From positions 218,816-282,815 of the forward strand of contig CABJAS010000004.1 of NCBI GenBank assembly GCA_902363625.1: a DNA stretch of 64,000 nucleotides, read 5' to 3'. Under the pieces are notes generated by a model. That model did no database searches. It was not told where the DNA came from and saw only the letters and a program-made list of their open reading frames with translations. The position numbers and the translations under genes were made by a program. Position 1 is the stretch's first letter. Each line of letters begins with the position of its first letter. Positions 43,159-51,796 of this stretch are shown piece after piece. This stretch comes from Clostridiaceae bacterium (GTDB taxonomy: Bacteria; Bacillota_I; Bacilli_A; Erysipelotrichales; Coprobacillaceae).

Positions 43159-43231
43159 ACAAAATAGGTGTAAATGCGAAGTGTACAGTCTCTCCGTTTT
43201 TTAATATTTTAACTGTATATTCTTTAGTCAT
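43145..43231 (-). CDS. Very small protein (28 aa)
   Basis: Starts MTKEYTVKILKNGETV and ends FNRQ, with no membrane segment. It is supported by AAAGGAG, seven bases before the ATG, located inside the end of the 208-aa gene, whose frame it overlaps by 8 bases. That layout suggests translational coupling. It overlaps the 3' end of the phosphorylase gene on the other strand by 14 bases. Function unknown. Confidence 0.45.
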   Translation of the reverse strand: MTKEYTVKILKNGETVHFAFTPILFNRQ

Positions 43232-43850
43232 ATAAAATCGCTCCTTTATAAATATTTTTAAATATGTTATAATGAGCACGATAAAAGGAACTGTCGGCGA
43301 GACAATTTTTATCATGCTTAGATATATTGGTAGCATATCTTTGAATCTCCGTGTTGGTAGCAGGGGGATTTTTATATTTGTCCTCTAATTCATTTTGTGG
43401 ATTTTTAACAATGGTATTATTTTTATACATTGGATCTATATACCTGTCATTGTAGAAAGCTTCTTTTAAAAGTTTTAATTCTAAATATTGAGGTTCTGTT
43501 AACGCTAGTTTTCCTTGATGCAATCCACCCTCAACAACGTGTACTTTTTGTTTGCAATGAGGACAACTTTTTTTCTGTTTTGGCATTTCAATTTTCTTTT
43601 TACAATATGGGCATATTCCATCAGTATATAAGGTAATAGCATCGGTAAGACTATCCTCATAATCAATACATTTTTGACCAAAGAGAGAAATATACGTATT
43701 GGTACTGTTAGCATAAATGTTCACTCTATCATCAACTCTTATATAATTAGAAGTAACTTTAGTTTCTTCAAAGGTCACATCTAATTTCATTTTTTTATCT
43801 TGACTATTTTTTATTTTAAAATAAGACATATGTAATGAGCTGCGGTGCAT
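43224..43850 (-). CDS. Zinc-ribbon hypothetical protein (208 aa), possibly 5'-truncated
   Basis: The frame contains a double-CxxC zinc ribbon (GICPYCKKKIEMPKQKKSCPHCKQKV) between a beta-rich N-terminal part and a polar C-terminal part rich in Asn, Tyr and Lys. The family is not recognised. None of the candidate starts (43850, 43829, 43790) has a ribosome site, unlike nearly all other genes here, so the 5' end may be lost or the start mis-placed. It is AT-rich like its neighbours. It follows the terminator of the 4-TM gene on the same strand, so it needs its own promoter. Confidence 0.55.
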   Translation of the reverse strand: MHRSSLHMSYFKIKNSQDKKMKLDVTFEETKVTSNYIRVDDRVNIYANSTNTYISLFGQKCIDYEDSLTDAITLYTDGICPYCKKKIEMPKQKKSCPHCKQKVHVVEGGLHQGKLALTEPQYLELKLLKEAFYNDRYIDPMYKNNTIVKNPQNELEDKYKNPPATNTEIQRYATNISKHDKNCLADSSFYRAHYNIFKNIYKGAILYD

Positions 43851-43902
43851 GGCAATGTGAAATATATTTTGATCAAGTACAGTTTATAAAAGAGTAAAGT
43901 AA

Positions 43903-43931
43903 AACCCTAGGTCCTATTTGGACTTAGGGTT
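43903..43931 (-). terminator. Terminator of the secreted protein/4-TM unit
   Basis: AACCCTAGGTCC, loop TATTT, GGACTTAGGGTT, 12 pairs with one G-T. On the minus strand it is followed by TTTTAC, so it suits the 43937-45167 transcription unit. Confidence 0.85.
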
Positions 43932-43936
43932 ATTTG

Positions 43937-44266
43937 TTAAATCCAATAAACACTTAGTTCAACTATTGCAACTAATATAAATATGGATATTGGCAATGGG
44001 ATATTAATAATTCTACTTGATAATACTATTAATACTAAAGTAATAATAAAAATAATTGAAGTAGTGTACTTTTTTTTATTATCAATTCTTTCCCTGGTCA
44101 TTCTTCTTGTACTATATATGACACTTACTAGAGATACCGCAAAAAGGATTACTTGCATAAAATTGGCTTTTTGAACCGAATTCACATTGAAAACTAGATT
44201 AATAAATATACTTGTACCAATGACACTGACTAAAGATTCAATGATTTTCATCATTTTTTTATCCAT
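43937..44266 (-). CDS. Small four-helix membrane protein (candidate immunity protein)
   Basis: 109 aa with four hydrophobic segments (about 8-27, 36-54, 68-84 and 90-107) and a basic loop between helices 2 and 3 (STRRMTRERIDNKKK). Its ATG lies one base after the stop of the secreted-protein gene and has no ribosome site of its own, so it is probably translated by coupling. Size, topology and tight coupling to a secreted product resemble bacteriocin immunity proteins. The family itself is not recognised, so the role is inferred from context. Confidence 0.6.
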   Translation of the reverse strand: MDKKMMKIIESLVSVIGTSIFINLVFNVNSVQKANFMQVILFAVSLVSVIYSTRRMTRERIDNKKKYTTSIIFIITLVLIVLSSRIINIPLPISIFILVAIVELSVYWI

Positions 44267-44267
44267 A

Positions 44268-45167
44268 TTAATAATTCATACAAGCCCCGCCCGCTTCATC
44301 GGGTCTTATTGAATGAAATTTATACTGATATGTTTTTACTAAGTCAGTATAATTTGGTTTAGCATAGTACCATTGAGTTTCTAATACATAAGATGGACAA
44401 TCATCCATATAAGCCTGCCAATATTCAATGTACAAAGTTGCATAAGCAACACTTCCTACAAAACTTATAACTCCTGTTATTGTTGATATTGTACCTAATA
44501 TAGGGTGAATAAAGCTTACCATTGCTGTTGCACCACTTACATAACCTAATACTTCTACAACAACTTTATTTGTTTTATAATAGGGACCATAATTTTTCCC
44601 CCAACTACCGTATGTTGATATATTATAATCTCCATTAGGGTTTTCCACTTCTTCACTTTTAGAAATATAAAATTTATTTCCAAATTCAGATGTTGCTGTT
44701 AGATTATCCAAGTTTCCTTCAATAACATAACGTTCACCATTAACAATGAATAAAAAACTATTATTTCTTATATTCCCTTCGTATAAGATATAATTATTAT
44801 TATTTATATCTTGTATAATAGAAGTACCAGCGTTTTCTGTGTCATTGGAATACACAATTTTAAAATTTGGATTTTTATCTGAAGATATATTTAAAAGAGT
44901 ATTAAAATCCCCAGATTGCAATGCTTCATAGTTATAGTCTCCAAATTGAGATGGATCCTGAGATGAGTATAGTTTAGGTGATTTATTTTGACTGATTAAA
45001 TTTAAATATTTTTCCTCTGCTGTTTTATCATGAATTTCGAATTTTTCATTGAATGAATTTTCTGTATTCTCGGCAGCTAAAGCGGTAAGATTTAATGAAC
45101 AAAATCCAATAGTTAATGCTAAAAATAATGTGCAAATTATTTTTTTAAATTTGTGTTTTGACTTCAT
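44268..45167 (-). CDS. Secreted protein with glycine-rich hydrophobic segment (candidate class III bacteriocin/toxin)
   Basis: 299 aa. A clear signal peptide (KHKFKK, hydrophobic core, cleavage likely after ALAA near residue 32). A polar beta-rich middle follows, then a hydrophobic glycine-spaced segment at 201-246 (VLGYVSGATAMVSFIHPILG, then ISFVGSVAYATLYI). An aromatic tail with Cys257 and Cys296 could form a disulfide. No enzyme motif is seen. The layout recalls secreted large bacteriocin-like proteins such as the geobacillin-26 type, but this is a weak impression of shape, not a match. AAAGGAGA precedes the ATG. The membrane gene behind it is coupled. Confidence 0.65.
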   Translation of the reverse strand: MKSKHKFKKIICTLFLALTIGFCSLNLTALAAENTENSFNEKFEIHDKTAEEKYLNLISQNKSPKLYSSQDPSQFGDYNYEALQSGDFNTLLNISSDKNPNFKIVYSNDTENAGTSIIQDINNNNYILYEGNIRNNSFLFIVNGERYVIEGNLDNLTATSEFGNKFYISKSEEVENPNGDYNISTYGSWGKNYGPYYKTNKVVVEVLGYVSGATAMVSFIHPILGTISTITGVISFVGSVAYATLYIEYWQAYMDDCPSYVLETQWYYAKPNYTDLVKTYQYKFHSIRPDEAGGACMNY

Positions 45168-45215
45168 GATTGAATCTCCTTTTAATTTTCAAAACGAGAC
45201 TTCGCATTTCTGCTA

Positions 45216-45248
45216 CTAGAAATTATTAAGATAAAATATTATATGCAT
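45216..45248 (-). CDS. Possible 10-codon leader peptide
   Basis: On the minus strand TTAGGAGGTG is followed 10 bases later by an ATG opening a ten-codon frame (MHIIFYLNNF, stop TAG) that ends 48 bases before the secreted-protein start. The ribosome site is one of the strongest in the region. A regulatory leader, a tiny peptide or a chance match are all possible. The rest of 45168-45467 is AT-rich spacer with ATTTCT/AGAAAT dyad (6 bp) and TATACT/TATAAT boxes near 45383-45390; nothing else is seen. Confidence 0.3.
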   Translation of the reverse strand: MHIIFYLNNF

Positions 45249-45467
45249 TGGTGATACACCTCCTAACCTTATTAATATTTCTTTAAATCTACTTAAATGT
45301 TAACATAGTTTCCCATAAATTTGTTGATTCCAATGAACAATGCAACAAATTATAAAGAAATAGCTAAATGAAAACGCTTATACTATAATTGTTTATACAC
45401 ACTCATATCTTTACAAATAATAAGTTTAAGATTAACACTGTTCTTAAATATAGTAAGAGGTAAAAAT

Positions 45468-45638
45468 ATGAATTTTAAATGTAAATGCGGAAAAGTAATC
45501 ATAACTTATGATGTATTTTATGAAGAAAGTGGAAAGTTTAAAGCATATGTATATACATATCCCGTTTGTGGCTGCTGTCAGATAGATATACATTATAAAA
45601 ATAAGGTTAAAATAATAAAAAGATTCTTAAAGAAATAA
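45468..45638 (+). CDS. Small cysteine-rich protein (56 aa)
   Basis: Starts MNFKCKCGKVIITYD, has PVCGCCQIDIHYK near residue 33 and ends in a Lys-rich tail. The two Cys clusters (CKC and CGCC) would suit a zinc knuckle. AAGAGGT lies seven bases before the ATG. The frame is clean over 56 codons and AT-rich like its neighbours. No family is recognised. Confidence 0.5.
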   Translation: MNFKCKCGKVIITYDVFYEESGKFKAYVYTYPVCGCCQIDIHYKNKVKIIKRFLKK

Positions 45639-45697
45639 TGCCATTTACACATATCCATGTTATTATACTATTAGTAATGTGTAGGAAGAATGTGGAT

Positions 45698-45933
45698 ATG
45701 GAAATAGGAAAATTAAAAAGATTGTATTTTTAAATCTTATATCCTCTTATGGGGATTATGTTAAAGCAATCAAGGAAGATCAAACAAATGTAGAGGTAAT
45801 GGAATACTGCGAGGGGATTATATTCGGGCAACTTAAAATGACGCTAGATTTAGGGCTGATAGTACAAGATGATTTAAGCAATGTTTATCATTCGATTATA
45901 GATTATAAATATGCAGCAAAAGCTATCAATTAA
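45698..45933 (+). pseudogene. Small gene broken by a single frameshift (about 78 codons when restored)
   Basis: ATG at 45698 reads MEIGKLKRLYF then stops right after a T5 run (45727-45731). Adding one T there opens a frame that continues to the TAA at 45931-45933 (…ISSYGDYVKAIKED…, …MEYCEGIIFGQLKMTLDLG…). The in-frame part downstream has no start codon before 45799 or so, so it looks like the tail of one gene. It could be a decayed gene, a sequencing error in a homopolymer, or slippage-dependent expression. A terminator overlaps its end. Confidence 0.5.
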
Positions 45934-45947
45934 GATAGCTTTTTTAC
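45918..45947 (+). terminator. Terminator after the broken small gene
   Basis: AAAAGCTATC, loop AATTAA, GATAGCTTTT, then more T. It overlaps the TAA at 45931. Confidence 0.85.
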
Positions 45948-46027
45948 TCTAAATTTACTCCTAATCGTATAAAAAATATAGCTAATTAATCTAAAAAACA
46001 TTAAAAATGAGCCTGTTTTATGTATAA

Positions 46028-46048
46028 AACACATAAAAATTATGTGTT
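46028..46048. promoter_or_regulatory. Perfect dyad upstream of the MATE gene
   Basis: AACACATAA, AAA, TTATGTGTT is a perfect 9-bp inverted repeat. A possible promoter follows (TTGAGA at 46071-46076 and TATAGT/TAGTAT at 46092-46099). It lacks a T run, so a regulator-binding site is favoured over a terminator. Confidence 0.5.
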
Positions 46049-46123
46049 AGATTTCAATAAACGAAAATAATTGAGAAATCTAAAAAATAGGTATAGTATA
46101 TATGGGTATGGGGAGGTATGGGA

Positions 46124-47473
46124 ATGGATGAGAGTAGAACAATGACAAGAGGTTCGATTTGGAAATCGATCGTTTATTTTTCAATTCCATTATTAATCGG
46201 AAATGTATTTCAGCAATTATACAACACAGTCGATAGTATCGTTGTAGGGAACTATGTAGGAAAAGAGGCTTTAGCTGCGGTAGGATCATGTACCGTTATC
46301 ATTAATATGCTCGTTGGTTTTTTCATGGGGTTATCTACCGGAGCCAGCGTTGTTATTTCACAGTATTATGGGGCGAACGATCATAAGAAGCTGCATGATG
46401 CGGTTCATACATCAATCATGATGACATTAATCTTAGGCGTTATTATGACATTTGTGGGAATCTTACTGTCACCGACATTATTGAATTTTATGAAGACACC
46501 TGCTGATGTTATGCCGAATTCATCACTTTATTTAAAGATTTATTTTGCCGGTATTTTAGGATTGATGATCTATAATATGGGGGCTGCGATTTTAAGAGCG
46601 ATTGGCGATTCAAAAAGACCGCTTTATTTCTTGATTTTTTCTTCGATAGTAAATACGATATTAGACTTAGTGTTTGTTATTGTGTTTGACATGGGGGTTG
46701 CCGGAGTTGCATGGGCGACTTTAGTAGCACAGGTACTATCCGCTGTTTTGGTCATTGCTTTATTAGTAAGATCAAAAGAAGCATATAAAATTATTTTAAA
46801 AGATCTGCGTTTACATAAAGATATGTTTACTAAAATGCTGAAGATTGGATTGCCGGCTGGATTGCAGCAATCAATTACAGCATTCTCAAATATATTTGTT
46901 CAAGGCTATGTTAATGTATTCGGTTCTTCGGCAATGGCCGGATGGAGTTCCTATACGAAAATTGACCAGTTTGTTATTTTACCGGTACAAAGTATTTCAT
47001 TGGCATCTACAACATTTGTTGGTCAGAACTTGGGAGCAAAGGACGTTGAGCGTGCCAAAAAGGGAACTAAAACTTCTTTGATGATTTCAATCGGTGTTAC
47101 TATTTTCTTATCTGTACTATTGAATATCTTTGGTAATCAGGTATTAAGCATTTTCTCACAAGATGCAGAAGTATTAAAGTATGGAAATATCTTTTTAAGA
47201 ACCTTCTCGCCATTCTATTTTGCGATTTGCTTTAATCAGATATATGCCGGAGCTTTGCGTGGGGCAGGGGATTCCAATGCGCCAATGGTGATCATGCTGT
47301 TTTGTTTTGTTGTTTTTAGACAAATTACTTTATTCTTTGGAACCCAATTCTTTAGTTCCATCAATTTTGTTGCTTTCAGCTATCCTTTAGGTTGGGTTCT
47401 ATGCAGTGCTTTATTAGCTTACTATTACTATAAAGGAAAATGGCAGAAGAAGTTAAACAGTGTTGTTGATTAG
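46124..47473 (+). CDS. MATE family efflux transporter
   Basis: 449 aa, about 12 membrane helices in two bundles. The start region (GSIWKSIVYFSIPLLIGNVFQQLYNTVDSIVVGNYVGKEALAAVGS) is characteristic of the MATE group that includes MepA/NorM-like drug exporters; the second bundle (AGLQQSITAFSNIFVQGYVNVFGSSAMAG) is also clear. Exports cationic compounds with H+ or Na+ influx. ATG 46124 is chosen because GGGGAGG ends one base before ATG 46118. The MBL-fold gene follows after 11 bases. Confidence 0.9.
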   Translation: MDESRTMTRGSIWKSIVYFSIPLLIGNVFQQLYNTVDSIVVGNYVGKEALAAVGSCTVIINMLVGFFMGLSTGASVVISQYYGANDHKKLHDAVHTSIMMTLILGVIMTFVGILLSPTLLNFMKTPADVMPNSSLYLKIYFAGILGLMIYNMGAAILRAIGDSKRPLYFLIFSSIVNTILDLVFVIVFDMGVAGVAWATLVAQVLSAVLVIALLVRSKEAYKIILKDLRLHKDMFTKMLKIGLPAGLQQSITAFSNIFVQGYVNVFGSSAMAGWSSYTKIDQFVILPVQSISLASTTFVGQNLGAKDVERAKKGTKTSLMISIGVTIFLSVLLNIFGNQVLSIFSQDAEVLKYGNIFLRTFSPFYFAICFNQIYAGALRGAGDSNAPMVIMLFCFVVFRQITLFFGTQFFSSINFVAFSYPLGWVLCSALLAYYYYKGKWQKKLNSVVD

Positions 47474-47484
47474 GAGGAATTAAG

Positions 47485-48309
47485 ATGAAAATCCCAAATA
47501 AACCAGGAGAAATAAAAGACTACTCAATGTATCGAGTAGAAAAATTAAAAGATCATATATTTCATATTGAAGATCGTATTGATAATCCTTCAAGCATGTA
47601 CTGTATTATCGGAAGTGAGAAAGTACTATGGGTTGATACTGCCAATACGCATGCCGAGTATGAAGAAGAATTGACACAAATAGCCGAAACTTTAGCTGAT
47701 GGCAAAGAGATAATGGTTGCGATTACGCATAATCATTATGACCATGTTGGAGGACTAAATGCTTTTAAAAACAAAACAATTTTGTTTCCCTTGAAAGATA
47801 AAGAGGATAACTTAGAAACAAGGGATTATCAGTTTATCGAAGATGGGGATATAATTGATTTAGGAGATAAGCAGTTAAAGGCAGTTGAAGTACCCGGGCA
47901 TACAGCTGGATCAATGGTTTATATCGATGCTAAAGAAGAATTGGTGATCACGGGGGATGCCATTGGTTCAAGCTATGTCTGGCTGTTTTTCATGGATCAG
48001 GTTTTAGAACACTATAAAAAAGGAATTCATCATTTGTATAATGAAATCAAACATTATCAAAATCCGTTGTTTATGTGCGGACATCGTTGGCAGCAGTATC
48101 AAAGTATCGGACGTGATCCATTGTCACCGGTCAATGCACCTATGACGATGCAGTACCTGCTTGATATGATAAAGCTGGTAGATATGATTGAAGCTAAAAC
48201 GGCTTTGACAAGACCTTTTAATACTTTGGGAAAACCTGAAGAGCATTGTGTGTACAGCTTTACAGGCTCTAAAGCAGAGATTGATTCATTTGTATCTCTG
48301 ATGAAATAA
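47485..48309 (+). CDS. MBL-fold metallo-hydrolase
   Basis: 274 aa. The zinc-binding THNHYDHVGG (HxHxDH), EVPGHTAG and ITGDAIGS are intact, with a C-terminal His (CGHRWQQYQ). It is a general hydrolase of the glyoxalase II/lactonase-like group with unknown substrate. RBS AGGAGG. It is co-transcribed with the MATE exporter, which may indicate a shared role in handling a toxic compound. Confidence 0.85.
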   Translation: MKIPNKPGEIKDYSMYRVEKLKDHIFHIEDRIDNPSSMYCIIGSEKVLWVDTANTHAEYEEELTQIAETLADGKEIMVAITHNHYDHVGGLNAFKNKTILFPLKDKEDNLETRDYQFIEDGDIIDLGDKQLKAVEVPGHTAGSMVYIDAKEELVITGDAIGSSYVWLFFMDQVLEHYKKGIHHLYNEIKHYQNPLFMCGHRWQQYQSIGRDPLSPVNAPMTMQYLLDMIKLVDMIEAKTALTRPFNTLGKPEEHCVYSFTGSKAEIDSFVSLMK

Positions 48310-48328
48310 GCGCAGCAGCGCTTTTTTA
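48308..48328 (+). terminator. Terminator of the MATE-MBL unit
   Basis: AAGCGC, loop AGCA, GCGCTT, followed by TTTT; overlaps the stop codon. Confidence 0.85.
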
Positions 48329-48472
48329 ATGTTTAAATAAGAATGTTTCATCAAGCATAAAATACAATAAATTTCTAATTAATTATTTATAATTTGTGAC
48401 AAATCGATTTTATTCTACAATTTTCATTCTTTTGTTGTCTTACAATAGGAATGAAAAGGAGGGCTATGTATT

Positions 48473-48616
48473 GTGGAAGGTACTAAACAAGTATTGGATG
48501 ATATAAGTGGTAAATTATCTGATATTAAGGATCAATTACAAAAAATTGATGCTGATGTATTATCTGTAGAAACGATTTTGGCTGATATCGTTGCAGATAA
48601 AGAAAAAGACGAATAG
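48473..48616 (+). CDS. Small coiled-coil protein (47 aa, GTG start)
   Basis: Acidic, fully helical heptad pattern (V/I/L spaced in LDDISGKLSDIKDQLQKID and VETILADIVADKEKDE). GTG at 48473 follows AAAAGGAGGG at 9 bases. TACAAT (48441-48446) may be its -10. TTCATTC (48423-48429) and GAATGAA (48449-48455) flank that box as an inverted repeat. It has its own double hairpin terminator. No family is recognised; small helical proteins of this kind can be antitoxins, coat-like or regulatory subunits, with nothing here to choose among them. Confidence 0.55.
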   Translation: MEGTKQVLDDISGKLSDIKDQLQKIDADVLSVETILADIVADKEKDE

Positions 48617-48626
48617 GGAAAAAGAA

Positions 48627-48690
48627 CCTGATAAATGATATATACCTAGAATCCTGGATACATATCAGAAATCAGGTTTTTTATTATCCG
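48627..48690 (+). terminator. Double hairpin after the 47-aa gene
   Basis: AACCTGAT (48627-48634) pairs with ATCAGGTT (~48672-48679), enclosing a second, imperfect stem (TGATATATAC with ATACATATCA), followed by six T. Confidence 0.75.
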
Positions 48691-48747
48691 ATTTTGGAAA
48701 ATGAAATATCTTTTGTTATGCTTTTCTTTCTTTTATGATGAAGATGA

Positions 48748-50199
<1,452 letters not shown>

Positions 50200-50204
50200 G
50201 AGTG

Positions 50205-50238
50205 AAAGCGGAATCAACCGAAAGGTTCTGCTTTTTTG
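50205..50238 (+). terminator. Terminator after the GH1 gene
   Basis: AAAGCGGAA and TTCTGCTTT pair over 9 bp with one G-T, followed by TTT. Confidence 0.8.
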
Positions 50239-50287
50239 TTGGTAAAGTCAGCGAGTTGTTGTATAATAATTGAAGAGGTGAGGCAAG

Positions 50288-51010
50288 ATGGATATTCCGA
50301 TTAAAGATATTGTAGAGGCTTTTAAACAGGATTTTAATCCTCAGGAATGTGAAGGAATTTATAATCTTACACATCAAGATATTATATTTACGATAACCAA
50401 GCTTAAACAGTTTATTTTACATGCTCAGCTTCAGGAAATTACCTTTAGTGAATTAGAAGAACTGTTTAATTTTATACAAAGTGATGAAGTGTTGGAAACC
50501 TATATTAATGAATTAGTTGCACCGTTTGCACCGGGGATGATGGTAGGGCAAACTTTGGAAAGTGAATTTGTCGGATCGATTGGTATTTATGATCGGTTTG
50601 TATATGAAAAGGAAAGACAGGGCGGAACGATCATGATTGCTCCGATTCTTGTGGTCTGTACACTGGTTCAGAATGCCTATCTGTTTATTAATGATATTAT
50701 GCTTCATCATGATATTAGCTATTGCTTAGATAAATGCAAAGGGCTCAGTGAGCGTGAAATTGAAATAGAAGATATCTATCGCCATGTGGTTCATTTGATT
50801 ATTAAGCCGTTGTTAGAAGTTCTTCATTACCGTGCGCTTAATCCAACTCAAAATATTCCGCAGTATATTGTGACTTCGTTTGGGTTGATTGAAGCTGAAT
50901 ATGCTATTGAACATGGTCATGAAATTACACAGCAAATAGAAAAGACGCTAGACGATATGTTGAAATCGCTAACGCCTGAAGATGTTAAAGAAAATAAGTT
51001 GATCAATTAA
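50288..51010 (+). CDS. Hypothetical protein of unknown function (240 aa)
   Basis: 240 aa, mostly helical and acidic, with a moderately hydrophobic stretch around 105-135 (TIMIAPILVVCTLVQNAYLFIND) that may be a buried helix or a single membrane helix. The family is not recognised. GAGGTGAGG and TATAAT (50262-50267) support the start. It is convergent with the yaaA gene and overlaps its 3' end by 4 bases. Confidence 0.7.
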   Translation: MDIPIKDIVEAFKQDFNPQECEGIYNLTHQDIIFTITKLKQFILHAQLQEITFSELEELFNFIQSDEVLETYINELVAPFAPGMMVGQTLESEFVGSIGIYDRFVYEKERQGGTIMIAPILVVCTLVQNAYLFINDIMLHHDISYCLDKCKGLSEREIEIEDIYRHVVHLIIKPLLEVLHYRALNPTQNIPQYIVTSFGLIEAEYAIEHGHEITQQIEKTLDDMLKSLTPEDVKENKLIN

Positions 51011-51708
51011 TCTTTAATAAATACATAACGAGATGAGGTAGAATGCGTTGGACTATAGTGAAAATCATCTACGATGAGTTCCTTTATTGTCTCCAAATCT
51101 CTTATCTCTTGCTTTATCAAGTAATTCAACATGGATCCTCGTGCTTTTTTGATCAGCATTGAGGGTCTTTTTAATTGTTCATTATTCTTGATTGCAAAAT
51201 CGATGGTGATAAGATTGGGGTGCTTCACTTGCTTAGCGTATTCCAAAGAGGCAAGGCTGATAATAAAGTCTTCCTTTTGCAGCAATTTATTAACCTCTTT
51301 GTCCCAGTATTCATAAAGATTTATACCCTCGATCTGACATAAATAATCCAAACGATAAAATGAAATCTCATCTAAATAGCGCAGACATCCGTATAATGCA
51401 TCCAATATGTAGAGGTGTTCTGATAAGTAAGCATGGTGTTTAGAGTTATAAGTGGAGAGCTCCAATTGTTTAAAGACAGTACCTGTATAATAGTATAATG
51501 CGGGGATTTTTTTAGTTTGACGCAGCCCGTCATAAATGCTTTGAGCCAATTTTGAAGAGACATGCATTCTTTTTTCTATCATAGCAGGATCATCGTTTAA
51601 TAGTGTGTTTTTTATCGGTTCAGCCAGTTCTAAAAACATTGGCTGTGTAGACGGCAGTGAGCAAGGCTGCTCTTTTAGAGTTTTACTTGGGGATATAATA
51701 ATCTTCAT
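51007..51708 (-). CDS. yaaA: YaaA family peroxide-stress protein (UPF0246)
   Basis: 233 aa. MKIIISPSKTLKEQ at the start and ALYYYTGTVFKQLEL, YILDALYGCLRYLDEISFYRLDYLC, KKARGSMLNYLI match UPF0246. In E. coli YaaA limits free iron and oxidative damage; the fold binds DNA in studied members. Length is slightly short (usual ~250). The ribosome site AGGAAAAG is moderate. Confidence 0.9.
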   Translation of the reverse strand: MKIIISPSKTLKEQPCSLPSTQPMFLELAEPIKNTLLNDDPAMIEKRMHVSSKLAQSIYDGLRQTKKIPALYYYTGTVFKQLELSTYNSKHHAYLSEHLYILDALYGCLRYLDEISFYRLDYLCQIEGINLYEYWDKEVNKLLQKEDFIISLASLEYAKQVKHPNLITIDFAIKNNEQLKRPSMLIKKARGSMLNYLIKQEIRDLETIKELIVDDFHYSPTHSTSSRYVFIKD

Positions 51709-51796
51709 TGCTTTTCCTCCTAAAAAATACTATATATAAAAAACTCCGGCGTGTCAAAAGATGTAATTTTATGATACAATGGGGTGGGTGATAAAA

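Noticed and set aside
43161..46092. 9-base direct repeat AAAATAGGT flanking the accessory patch as possible attachment sites
   Set aside because: Too short and AT-rich to exceed chance, and no integrase, transposase or tRNA gene is present.
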